A DNA stretch of 13,557 nucleotides, taken from Flavobacterium sp. UBA6203. Its GTDB lineage: Bacteria > Bacteroidota > Bacteroidia > Flavobacteriales > Flavobacteriaceae. The notes beneath the pieces are model-generated. The model had not been told where the DNA came from and made no database searches. It worked only from the letters and a program-made list of their open reading frames with translations. Within the stretch, counting starts at the first letter, position 1; every line of letters begins with the position of its first letter. The stretch is from contig DIST01000023.1 of NCBI GenBank assembly GCA_002421645.1, positions 1-13,557 of the forward strand. Direction: 5' to 3'. Shown here in pieces: positions 1 through 6,869 of this stretch. The position numbers and the translations under genes are program-made.

Positions 1-128
1 CGATGCTAATAGGTTTGGTAAAACTGATTGAATTACTTTTACCAAACTTATGAAATTAATTTGTAAATCGGTTTCAAAAGCTTCTGGTTAAAGTAATTCA
101 ATCAGTTTTACCAAACCTATTAGCATCG
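1..128. repeat. Long inverted repeat at the sequence edge (probable fold-back joint)
   Basis: Bases 1-39 are the exact reverse complement of bases 90-128. The pairing extends to 1-44 with 85-128 with a single T:T mismatch at 40/89, leaving a 40-base loop. The right arm is coding sequence of the SDR gene that follows, reading KVIQSVLPNLLAS, and the left arm is that same coding sequence backwards. The repeat begins at base 1. There are no transposase remnants or target duplications. I infer a chimeric or fold-back joint at a contig end rather than a natural element, but a real inversion cannot be excluded from sequence alone. Confidence 0.85.
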
Positions 129-494
129 GAACAAGCTAGTATTGTTACTTTTAGTAGTGTTGCTGCTTCTATGGGAATGCCATTTCATACTAGTGTTGCC
201 GCATCAAAAGGTGCTATTGAAGGTTTTGCAAAAGCACTAGCGGCAGAATATGCACCAAAAATTAGAGTGAACGTTATTGCACCATCATTAACTGATACAC
301 CTTTAGCCGATAAATTCTTGAATAATGAAACGAAACAAGAAAAATCAGCCGAACGTCATCCATTAAAACGATTTGGAAAACCAGAAGACAGCGCACAAAT
401 GGCAACCTTTTTATTAAGTGATAAAAGCAGTTGGATTTCGGGACAAATTTTCCACGTAGATGGCGGAATGTCAACATTATTGGTAAACGGATAG
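90..494 (+). CDS. SDR family oxidoreductase, 5'-truncated, catalytic Tyr replaced
   Basis: This is the C-terminal half of a classical short-chain dehydrogenase/reductase, a Rossmann-fold NAD(P)-dependent enzyme of the cytosol. The frame is open from base 60 and SDR-like from base 90, so the ATG at 171 is internal and not the start. Visible are the beta-5 strand and Ser (IVTFSSVAAS), the helix after SKGA, the loop VIAPSLTDTP, the C-terminal RFGKPEDSA and the family ending GQIFHVDGGM. The glycine-rich cofactor motif and NNAG are missing because the sequence is interrupted at the left edge. The YxxxK motif reads VAASK: aligned without gaps to the intact SDR at 11737-12540, Val sits where the catalytic Tyr should be. 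GTT to a Tyr codon needs two base changes, so one base error does not explain it. Redox activity is therefore doubtful. The photolyase gene starts 89 bp downstream on the same strand, so co-transcription and a light or UV-stress role are possible but inferred. Confidence 0.85.
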   Translation, partial: KVIQSVLPNLLASEQASIVTFSSVAASMGMPFHTSVAASKGAIEGFAKALAAEYAPKIRVNVIAPSLTDTPLADKFLNNETKQEKSAERHPLKRFGKPEDSAQMATFLLSDKSSWISGQIFHVDGGMSTLLVNG

Positions 495-510
495 CTATAT
501 TTTGCTTCGC

Positions 511-560
511 TAAAATGTAAGCCTATTTCATAGGAGATTCCTACTTACGTCGGAATGACA
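511..560. repeat. Intergenic hairpin repeat between the SDR and photolyase genes
   Basis: Several nested inverted repeats are packed here. GTAAG (517-521) pairs with CTTAC (544-548). Inside them, either CCTAT/ATAGG (522-526/530-534) or TAGGA/TCCTA (531-535/539-543) can form, so the stems are mutually exclusive. The segment CCTACTTACGTCGGAATGACA resembles short dispersed repeats that I associate with flavobacterial intergenic DNA; that is memory, not a search. No T-run follows, so it is not an obvious intrinsic terminator. Confidence 0.5.
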
Positions 561-583
561 ATAAAAACTTTAAACAAAAAAAC

Positions 584-1870
584 ATGAATATCTTTTGGTT
601 TAGACGCGATTTAAGAGTAAATGATAACGTTGGATTTTTTCATGCTTTGAATAGCGATGAAGAAGTACTACCTATTTTCATTTTTGATGAAAATATTCTG
701 TCGCAATTACCAAAAAATGATGCTCGAGTAACCTTTATTCACGAACAACTAGAGAAAATACAATTAGAATTGAAGAAGCACGGAAAATCATTAGCGGTTT
801 TTCATGGCAAACCTATTGAAATCTTCGAAAAGTTAATTACTGAAAATACAATTTCATCGGTTTACACCAATCACGATTACGAACCTTATGCTCGCAAACG
901 TGATAAGGAACTGAATCAATTATTTGTAAGTAAAGGAATTTCATTCTTGACTTCTAAAGATCAAGTTATTTTCGAAAAAAGCGAAGTAGTAAAAGACGAT
1001 GGAAGTCCGTATGTAGTCTACACGCCATATTCGAAAAAATGGAAAGAGAACTTTAAGAAGATTAAATTGGTTCATTATCCTTCGGAAGAAAAATTAGATG
1101 GAATTGCGCAGCACTCCTACCCTTTTTTATCGTTGGCTGAAATTGGTTTTGAAAAATCTGAAATTAAAGTTACTCCTTTTGATGTTTCGGAAAATTTAAT
1201 TCAGAATTACGAAGCAACTCGAAATTTTCCTGCTTTAAATAAAACTTCTTATTTGGGAATTTATCTCAGATTTGGAGCGGTTTCTATCCGAAAAATGATA
1301 GGAAAAGCCATTGCAGAAAAGAACGAAACTTTTTGGAACGAATTGATTTGGCGTGAATTTTTCATGCAAATCCTATGGCATTTTCCACATACATCCAACA
1401 AAAGTTTCAAGGAAAAATACGATGCTATTCAATGGGATAACAACGAAGATTTATTTCAAAAATGGTGTCAAGGAAAAACAGGCTATCCTTTTGTTGATGC
1501 CGGAATGCGTGAATTAAACAAAACAGGACACATGCACAATCGGGTTCGAATGATTGTAGCTAGTTTCCTCTGCAAACATCTATTAATTGATTGGCGCTGG
1601 GGAGAAGCCTATTTTGCTCAAAACCTTTTGGATTACGAAATGGCTAGTAACGTTGGAAATTGGCAATGGGCCGCAGGTTCTGGAGTCGATGCCGCTCCTT
1701 ATTTCCGAATTTTCAACCCAACAGAACAAATCAAAAAATTCGATAAAGACTTAAAGTACATCAAAAAATGGGTTCCTGAATTGGAAACTCAATATTACCC
1801 AAAACCTATCGTAGACCACAAAGAAGCTCGAGAAAAATGCCTTAAAGTATACAAAGAAGCGGTTGGATAA
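584..1870 (+). CDS. phrB: Class I CPD photolyase (deoxyribodipyrimidine photo-lyase)
   Basis: This flavoenzyme uses blue light to split cyclobutane pyrimidine dimers in DNA. At 428 aa it is slightly shorter than E. coli PhrB (471 aa). The N-terminal alpha/beta antenna domain opens with IFWFRRDLR (3-11). The C-terminal FAD domain contains LIWREFF (254-260), GKTGYPFVDAGMREL (297-311), HNRVRM (318-323) and WQWAAGSG (360-367). The electron-transfer Trp triad known from E. coli (W382, W359, W306) is present as W360, W337 and W284. N356 matches the Asn next to flavin N5. E100, in a YE pair, matches the Glu that contacts the folate antenna in E. coli, so a folate cofactor is possible. The start at 584 follows an A-rich stretch and begins exactly at the conserved N-terminus. 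A divergent family member follows 36 bp downstream, probably in the same transcript. Confidence 0.95.
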   Translation: MNIFWFRRDLRVNDNVGFFHALNSDEEVLPIFIFDENILSQLPKNDARVTFIHEQLEKIQLELKKHGKSLAVFHGKPIEIFEKLITENTISSVYTNHDYEPYARKRDKELNQLFVSKGISFLTSKDQVIFEKSEVVKDDGSPYVVYTPYSKKWKENFKKIKLVHYPSEEKLDGIAQHSYPFLSLAEIGFEKSEIKVTPFDVSENLIQNYEATRNFPALNKTSYLGIYLRFGAVSIRKMIGKAIAEKNETFWNELIWREFFMQILWHFPHTSNKSFKEKYDAIQWDNNEDLFQKWCQGKTGYPFVDAGMRELNKTGHMHNRVRMIVASFLCKHLLIDWRWGEAYFAQNLLDYEMASNVGNWQWAAGSGVDAAPYFRIFNPTEQIKKFDKDLKYIKKWVPELETQYYPKPIVDHKEAREKCLKVYKEAVG

Positions 1871-1906
1871 AATAGCGTTGCCCTAAACACTATAAAATTT
1901 AAAAAA

Positions 1907-3367
1907 ATGAAAATTGTTTGGTTCAAGAGAGATTTGCGTTTGCACGATCATGAAGCCTTACACGAAGCCTTATCGACTTCTGGAAAGACTTTATTGCTTT
2001 ACATTTTCGAACCTTCGTTGATGAAAGATTATCATTACAGTCAACGTCATTTTGATTTTATAAAACAATCGTTAGAAGCTTTACAGAAAGAACTTTTAAA
2101 ATATCACACTCAAATCTTAATTGTTCAAGGTGAAGCGGTAACAGTTTTTGAAAAAATAACCAAACTAATTTCCATCAGAGCCGTTTATTCGCATCAAGAG
2201 ACTGGAATTCAATTGACATTTGATAGAGATTTGGCTGTCGCTAAACTTCTGAAAAATGAAGGAATTATTTGGAATGAATACATCACTAACGGCGTTATTC
2301 GTGGTATCAAAAACCGAAAAACCTGGAAAGAAGATTGGTATGATTATATGGATAAAGATTGTCTTCCTTTTCAACCAACTCCCAGAAGTTTTGTCAAATA
2401 CATTGAAATTGAAGAATTAGAAAATCATTTCGAAATTCCATCAATTCAAACGGTTCACAATCCCAATTTTCAGAAAGGTGGTGTTCCAACGGCTTTACGC
2501 TACATGAAATCATTTTTTGAAGAACGCGTTCAAAATTACAGCAGCCACATTTCAAAACCAGAATTAGCTAGAAAAGGTTGTAGTCGATTATCGCCTTATA
2601 TTGCTTGGGGAAATTTATCGGTGAGACAAGTGTATACCAAAGCTTGGGAATTGCATCAGCAAGGAAAATTTAAACGTCAGATTTCCAATTTTGCTTCACG
2701 TTTGCGTTGGCAGGCGCATTTTATTCAGAAATTTGAAATGGAAAGCACAATGGAGTTCATCGCCGTAAATAAAGGCTATCGCAATTTGAATCAAAGAGTT
2801 AACGAAAAATATCACAAAGCTTGGATAACTGGAAAAACGGGCGTTCCGTTAGTTGATGCTTGTATGCGTTGTTTGAATACGACTGGTTATTTGAATTTTA
2901 GAATGCGTGCTTTGGTGGTTTCGTTTTATACGCATCATTTATTCCAACCTTGGCAAAATTGTAGTCCTCATTTGGCCCAACAATTTTTAGATTTTGAACC
3001 TGGAATTCACTATCCGCAAATTCAGATGCAAGCTGGCGTTACGGGAATCAATACACTTCGTGTTTACAATCCAGTGAAAAATTCGTACGAACATGATGAA
3101 GATGGAAATTTTATCAAAAAATGGGTGCCTGAATTAGCTAATATTCCAACGGAATTCATCCACGAACCTTGGAAATTGACTCCAATAGAATCGATGTTGT
3201 ACGGGTTTGAATTGGGACGCGATTACCCAAATCCTATTGTGAATTTAGAGGAAGCCAGAAAGTTTTCTAGTGATTTCTTTTGGTCGATGCGAAAAAATGA
3301 ATCCGTTAAAAAAGATAGTAAACGCATTTTAGCGAAACATACCTTACACGATCAAGAAATGAGTTAG
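1907..3367 (+). CDS. Divergent cryptochrome/photolyase family protein lacking the Trp triad
   Basis: This 486-aa protein has the same two-domain layout as its neighbour: an antenna domain starting [12 protein letters not shown], then an FAD domain with [15 protein letters not shown] (226-240), [13 protein letters not shown] (309-321), [14 protein letters not shown] (332-345) and FIKKWVPEL near the end. A gap-free alignment to the photolyase upstream over the flavin region shows that the residue equal to W382 is Ile372, W384 is Met374, and the flavin N5 Asn is His368. The W306 equivalent is Gln296, and the HN of HNR is Asn330-Phe331. Only W349 of the triad remains. It is longer at the C-terminus, with a basic tail of about 25 residues. 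It could be a photolyase of a divergent class using another electron route, or a light sensor; I cannot name the subclass with certainty. Its stop codon overlaps that of the convergent HAD gene. Confidence 0.88.
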   Translation: MKIVWFKRDLRLHDHEALHEALSTSGKTLLLYIFEPSLMKDYHYSQRHFDFIKQSLEALQKELLKYHTQILIVQGEAVTVFEKITKLISIRAVYSHQETGIQLTFDRDLAVAKLLKNEGIIWNEYITNGVIRGIKNRKTWKEDWYDYMDKDCLPFQPTPRSFVKYIEIEELENHFEIPSIQTVHNPNFQKGGVPTALRYMKSFFEERVQNYSSHISKPELARKGCSRLSPYIAWGNLSVRQVYTKAWELHQQGKFKRQISNFASRLRWQAHFIQKFEMESTMEFIAVNKGYRNLNQRVNEKYHKAWITGKTGVPLVDACMRCLNTTGYLNFRMRALVVSFYTHHLFQPWQNCSPHLAQQFLDFEPGIHYPQIQMQAGVTGINTLRVYNPVKNSYEHDEDGNFIKKWVPELANIPTEFIHEPWKLTPIESMLYGFELGRDYPNPIVNLEEARKFSSDFFWSMRKNESVKKDSKRILAKHTLHDQEMS

Positions 3368-4020
3368 TTCAAATCGCGAACTTTCTCAAAATTCAATTCG
3401 TTGAAATTTCGAATAACTACATTAGCTTTAGACAAATCTTGGTCTTTCGAATGAAAACTATCGTAACCTACACAATAAATTCCGGCTGAAACTGCGGCTT
3501 GAATTCCGTTTGTGCTATCTTCAATTACAATACAATTTTCTTTTGGAGCAATCGATAAACTCGCAGCATATTCAAAAATTGCCGGATGCGGTTTCGACTT
3601 GGGAAAGTCTTCACCCGAAACAATATGTGTAAAATATTGATGTAAATTAAAACGTGTGAAGACTCTATTAATCGTCACCTTTGAAGCTGAAGAAGCTACA
3701 ATTAGCTGAATTCCGTTGGCATATAAATCTTTGATTAAATCCTCAACTCCTTCAATCAAATACAAATCTTCTTTCAAATCGAAAGCTTCATTAAATAAAT
3801 GACGTTTTCTTAAGATTAAATCTTCCACATCTTCTTGTAAATCGAACTGTGCTTTTAATTTCTGAAAGATATTTCGAGTGGAATTACCCGTAAACGAACG
3901 ATACATTTCATCTGAAACTTCGATGTTTAATTCATTAAAATGTTGGTAATACGCAAAATGATGTACCGGCTCGGTATCTACAATTACGCCATCCATATCG
4001 AAAATTACAGTTTGTATCAT
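3364..4020 (-). CDS. HAD family phosphatase, beta-phosphoglucomutase-like (subfamily IA)
   Basis: This is a haloacid-dehalogenase superfamily hydrolase of 218 aa, the usual length for the group. Motif I is [12 protein letters not shown] with nucleophile D8 and acid D10. An alpha-helical cap follows (about 15-85). Motif II Ser is S110 in IVASSAS, motif III Lys is K143 in KSKPHP, and motif IV is the E167-D168 pair in [12 protein letters not shown]. The spacing and the phrase DFPKSKPHP are typical of sugar-phosphate phosphatases and beta-phosphoglucomutases. The exact substrate cannot be read from sequence. It is the last gene of the minus-strand cluster, 107 bp after rnz, with a hairpin repeat in the gap that could uncouple it from rnz. 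Its end overlaps the end of the convergent cryptochrome-like gene by 4 bp, with no terminator between them. Confidence 0.92.
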   Translation of the reverse strand: MIQTVIFDMDGVIVDTEPVHHFAYYQHFNELNIEVSDEMYRSFTGNSTRNIFQKLKAQFDLQEDVEDLILRKRHLFNEAFDLKEDLYLIEGVEDLIKDLYANGIQLIVASSASKVTINRVFTRFNLHQYFTHIVSGEDFPKSKPHPAIFEYAASLSIAPKENCIVIEDSTNGIQAAVSAGIYCVGYDSFHSKDQDLSKANVVIRNFNELNFEKVRDLN

Positions 4021-4051
4021 TTTTAATCTTTAAAATCTAAACTTTTTTTGA

Positions 4052-4103
4052 AACACAGATTTAAGAAATTATTAAAATTTTCAAAATTTCTCCAATCTGT
4101 GTT
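4052..4103. repeat. Imperfect hairpin repeat between rnz and the HAD gene
   Basis: AACACAGATT (4052-4061) pairs perfectly with AATCTGTGTT (4094-4103). After a 2x2 internal loop, AGAAATT (4064-4070) pairs with AATTTCT (4085-4091), giving a 17-bp stem. The arm word (ATCTGTG) resembles that of dispersed flavobacterial repeats, and the element at 7505-7572 looks like a relative. In RNA it could act as a weak terminator or a processing or stability structure between rnz and the HAD gene; that role is inferred. Confidence 0.65.
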
Positions 4104-4127
4104 CCTAACTTGTTATATCATTGAAAA

Positions 4128-5033
4128 TTAGAATTCAAATTCTCTTCCATCGTCCGCTAAAAGTACATTTTCAAAAATAGTTTCTGCTTCGGTTTTAAAA
4201 GGTTCGATAGAACCATAACGTGTGGAATAATGTCCTAAAATTAAGTTTTTAGCATTCGCTAATTTTGCGATTTTGGCTGCTTCTTTTGCAGTTGCATGCT
4301 TAGTTTTCTCTGTGTATTGCATTTCTGAATCCAAGAAAGTAGATTCGTGGTACAATACATCGACATCTTTAATAATAGGAACAATAGATTCATCATACAA
4401 AGTATCGCTGCAAAACGCATAACTCATAGGAGCATCGGGTGGAAACGAAAGCAATTCATTTGTTATCACTTCACCTGAATCTAATGTCACATTACCGCCA
4501 GATTTAATTTTATCGAAATACACTTTTTCAATTTTGTATTTGGCAACTGCTTCGATATTCAAATGGCGTTTTCCTAACTTTTCTTGAAACAGAAATCCGT
4601 TGGTATAAACACGATGATTTAATGGAATTGTTTTTACAATTACGGTTTCATCTTCAAAAATGACTTCGCTTTTTTTGGATTCTAATTCGTGGAAATATAA
4701 ATTATAACCCGTAAACGAACCTGAAGCTCGCAACTGTAATAAGATAATTTCTTTTATTCCTTTTGGACCATAAACGTGTAAATCGTTTTCGCGATTTAAC
4801 AACATAAATGTCGAAATCAAACCGATTAATCCATAAAAATGATCGCCGTGTAAATGCGAAATAAAAATATGATTAATACGAGAAAACTTGATTTTATGCT
4901 TGCGTAATTGCACTTGCGTTCCTTCACCACAATCGATTAAAAACATATGATTTTTTATGTCTAAAACTTGTGATGTTGGATTCGTTATGGTTCTTGGAGT
5001 GGCTGCGTAACAACCGAGTATTTGTAGTTTCAT
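4128..5033 (-). CDS. rnz: Ribonuclease Z (tRNA 3'-end endonuclease)
   Basis: RNase Z cuts tRNA precursors at the 3' side of the discriminator base, which matters for tRNAs lacking an encoded CCA. It is a zinc-dependent metallo-beta-lactamase-fold enzyme. The 301-aa protein has the N-terminal LQILGCYAATP, FLIDCGEGTQ (31-40), the signature HLHGDH (60-65), H140 in PLNHRV, D210 in FCSDT and H268 in LGHYSTRY. All of these match the metal ligands of characterised RNase Z. The insertion between about residues 147 and 185 is where bacterial RNase Z carries its tRNA-binding flexible arm. The start MKLQILG matches the family N-terminus. It lies downstream of the pyrR-pyrB genes and 69 bp after the small STAS-like gene, with a short tandem-repeat stretch in the gap. 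Confidence 0.96.
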   Translation of the reverse strand: MKLQILGCYAATPRTITNPTSQVLDIKNHMFLIDCGEGTQVQLRKHKIKFSRINHIFISHLHGDHFYGLIGLISTFMLLNRENDLHVYGPKGIKEIILLQLRASGSFTGYNLYFHELESKKSEVIFEDETVIVKTIPLNHRVYTNGFLFQEKLGKRHLNIEAVAKYKIEKVYFDKIKSGGNVTLDSGEVITNELLSFPPDAPMSYAFCSDTLYDESIVPIIKDVDVLYHESTFLDSEMQYTEKTKHATAKEAAKIAKLANAKNLILGHYSTRYGSIEPFKTEAETIFENVLLADDGREFEF

Positions 5034-5043
5034 TTTTTAGTGG

Positions 5044-5098
5044 TCAGTCGCAGTTTTTAGTCGCAGTTACTGAATACTGTAAACTGAGACTGTAAACT
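5044..5098. repeat. Imperfect 13-bp tandem repeats upstream of rnz
   Basis: AGTCGCAGTT occurs at 5046-5055 and again at 5059-5068, 13 bases apart. ACTGTAAACT occurs at 5076-5085 and 5089-5098, also 13 bases apart. All units share a CAGT/ACTG core, so the stretch reads like a decayed tandem array of CAGTNNN words. It fills almost the whole rnz to STAS-like gene gap. Such CAGT-rich low-complexity spacers are familiar in flavobacterial genomes, though I cannot verify copy number here. Confidence 0.65.
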
Positions 5099-5102
5099 TT
5101 TT

Positions 5103-5435
5103 TTAAAATCCTAAATCGCGTTCAATTTCGTCCATTTCAATCATGTCGTGAGCTTCTAAAACAGAAGGAACCACGTTTAAATAATTGGGAACTTTATTAA
5201 AATCAACCGTGTCAGTAACTATAATCATTGATTTTTTTGCCTTTTTGTGGTTTTTGGCTAAGTCTTTAAAATGCGCTAAATCGACATTTGAAATGGCTTT
5301 GTCTTGAGATACATCCAAAATCAAGTTTTGACCTTGAAATGCGTGATATTCATTAGTTAACTTTTCCACAAAAGCCTCCACATTATTGTGGGTATCTTTA
5401 ATTATTGTAGTATGTCCTTTTTGATCGACTTTCAT
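5103..5435 (-). CDS. Small STAS-like protein of unknown function
   Basis: This 110-aa cytosolic protein has no signal peptide or membrane segment. The predicted order is strand (HTTIIKD), helix (NVEAFVEKLTNEY), strand (QNLILDVSQ), helix (VDLAHFKDLAKNHKKAKK), strand (SMIIVTD), a strand near VPNYLNVVP, then a helix ending EMDEIERDLGF. This alternating pattern, with a helix after a short D/S turn, resembles STAS (anti-sigma-factor-antagonist-like) domains. The phosphorylatable Ser of classical STAS proteins is not obvious. It lies immediately upstream of rnz in the same direction; homologues next to rnz have, I believe, sometimes been labelled ribonuclease Z by proximity, but no metal-ligand motif is present. 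A real gene is likely; its function is unknown. Confidence 0.8.
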   Translation of the reverse strand: MKVDQKGHTTIIKDTHNNVEAFVEKLTNEYHAFQGQNLILDVSQDKAISNVDLAHFKDLAKNHKKAKKSMIIVTDTVDFNKVPNYLNVVPSVLEAHDMIEMDEIERDLGF

Positions 5436-5445
5436 AATATTTAAA

Positions 5446-5862
5446 TTATTTATTTCTTAAACTATGTTGTAGAGAATTTTTAATATTATTTCTTGACAAA
5501 CATAATTTATTAGACTTATTATCTGCAATTTGAATTAAATCTAGAAGCTTTGAATCAAGATTTTCAATCGATTTGAGCTTATTAATTAGTTTACTTCTTG
5601 CTTTAGATTTTACACAAAAATAAATAGATTCAATAATATCATCTAAAAAATAAACTTCAATTTTTTCTATCGCATTTTGAGTTTTAATTGAATTATTTTC
5701 TAATAAATCTAATATTGAAATTTCGTGTTCAAACTTTAATTTAGATTCTAACTCATCAATAGTTTCAACTTGATTTTTTACTTTTTTACTAAAAAAAGAA
5801 AATAAATATTCGGAAATATTTTCAAAAAATAACCAAACAGCTTTACCTTCTCCAATAGTCAT
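5446..5862 (-). CDS. Hypothetical protein, helical, AT-rich, inside the pyr cluster
   Basis: I do not recognise this 138-aa protein. It is Lys-, Ile-, Leu-, Asn- and Ser-rich and probably almost all helical. There is an aromatic amphipathic stretch near the N-terminus (AVWLFFENISEYLFSFFS, 8-25), too charged for a clear membrane anchor. A coiled-coil-like segment follows (about 33-75), then a basic C-terminus. Base composition differs sharply from its neighbours: sampled 60-base stretches carry about 18-28% G+C against about 40% in a sampled pyrB stretch. It begins 33 bp after the pyrB stop and ends 10 bp before the STAS-like start, so it is probably co-transcribed. Composition and lack of recognisable family suggest a recently acquired or fast-evolving gene. 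Confidence 0.7.
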   Translation of the reverse strand: MTIGEGKAVWLFFENISEYLFSFFSKKVKNQVETIDELESKLKFEHEISILDLLENNSIKTQNAIEKIEVYFLDDIIESIYFCVKSKARSKLINKLKSIENLDSKLLDLIQIADNKSNKLCLSRNNIKNSLQHSLRNK

Positions 5863-5894
5863 TCAAATTTATTTTAATAATTTCAACTAAGATA

Positions 5895-6824
5895 CTAATT
5901 TTTAATCTTACTTGCCAATAAATAAATCACTGCCATACGAACCGCAACACCATTTTCTACTTGCTCTAAAATGACCGATTGTTGTGAATCCGCTACATCT
6001 GAAGTAATTTCTACTCCTCTGTTAATTGGACCTGGATGCATGATTACGATTTCTTTATTTAGCGAATCTAATAATTCTTTAGTTACTCCATATTGTTGCG
6101 TGTATTCTCTTGTGGTTGGGAAATAACTTACATCCAAACGTTCGTTTTGCACTCGTAACATATTCGCAACATCTGCCCATTCTAAGGCTTTACGAAGATT
6201 AGGCTCTACCTTCACTCCTAGCGATTCAATATATTTTGGAATTAATGTTTTTGGTCCGCACACTTTTACTTCGGCACCTTGCATTTGAAGAGCGAAAATA
6301 TTCGACAAGGCTACTCTTGAGTGTAAAATATCACCTACAATTACGATTTTCTTTCCGCCTACATCGCCTAATTTTTCTCTAATTGTAAAACTATCTAATA
6401 AGGCTTGTGTTGGGTGTTCGTGAGCGCCATCGCCTGCATTTACAACACTTGCTCCAATATTTTGCGATAAGAAATGAGCCGCTCCGGGACTGCTGTGGCG
6501 CATCACAACCATATCTACTTTCATAGATAATATATTGTTAACCGTATCAATTAAAGTTTCTCCTTTTTTAACTGAAGATTGCGCTGCTGAAAAACTAATC
6601 ACATCTGCAGAAAGTCGCTTTTGTGCTAATTCGAAAGATAATTTGGTTCTCGTACTATTTTCGAAGAAAATGTTTGCAATGGTAACATCTCTCAAAGATG
6701 GAACTTTTTTGATGGGACGATTGATAACTTCTTTGAAATGGTCAGCCGTTTCGAAAATTAAATCAATATCTTGTTTGGTAATATATTTTATTCCGATTAA
6801 ATGATTTACTGATAATTCTTTCAT
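5895..6824 (-). CDS. pyrB: Aspartate carbamoyltransferase catalytic subunit
   Basis: PyrB condenses carbamoyl phosphate with L-aspartate to give N-carbamoyl-aspartate, the committed step of pyrimidine synthesis. The 309-aa length is standard. The carbamoyl-phosphate site STRT is at 57-60 within FFENSTRTKLSFE. The SVKKGET loop (84-90) carries the Ser and Lys that reach into the neighbouring active site in the trimer. Also present are RHSSPGA (109-115), GDGAHEHPTQALLD (131-144), the aspartate-side region LRVQNERL (223-230) and HPGPINRG (263-270). No pyrI regulatory subunit follows, so it may act without the E. coli-type allosteric subunit, unless pyrI is elsewhere. It starts 45 bp after the pyrR stop on the same strand. 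Confidence 0.97.
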   Translation of the reverse strand: MKELSVNHLIGIKYITKQDIDLIFETADHFKEVINRPIKKVPSLRDVTIANIFFENSTRTKLSFELAQKRLSADVISFSAAQSSVKKGETLIDTVNNILSMKVDMVVMRHSSPGAAHFLSQNIGASVVNAGDGAHEHPTQALLDSFTIREKLGDVGGKKIVIVGDILHSRVALSNIFALQMQGAEVKVCGPKTLIPKYIESLGVKVEPNLRKALEWADVANMLRVQNERLDVSYFPTTREYTQQYGVTKELLDSLNKEIVIMHPGPINRGVEITSDVADSQQSVILEQVENGVAVRMAVIYLLASKIKN

Positions 6825-6869
6825 TTATTTTGGTTGTTTGTTGTTTGTAGTTAGTGGTTTATTGTTCCA

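Noticed and set aside
1..128. Terminal inverted repeat of a transposon
   Set aside because: The arms are coding sequence of the SDR gene, with no transposase and no target duplication.
171..173. ATG at 171 as the start of the first SDR gene
   Set aside because: In-frame residues upstream (KVIQSVLPNLLAS...IVTFSSVAAS) are conserved SDR sequence, so the ATG is internal and the gene is truncated upstream.
2165..2374. 69-aa minus-strand frame inside the cryptochrome-like gene
   Set aside because: Antisense to a secure gene, with no promoter, no family resemblance and no start context.
5103..5435. A second ribonuclease Z, as neighbours of rnz are sometimes labelled
   Set aside because: No HxHxDH or other metal-ligand motif and only 110 aa.
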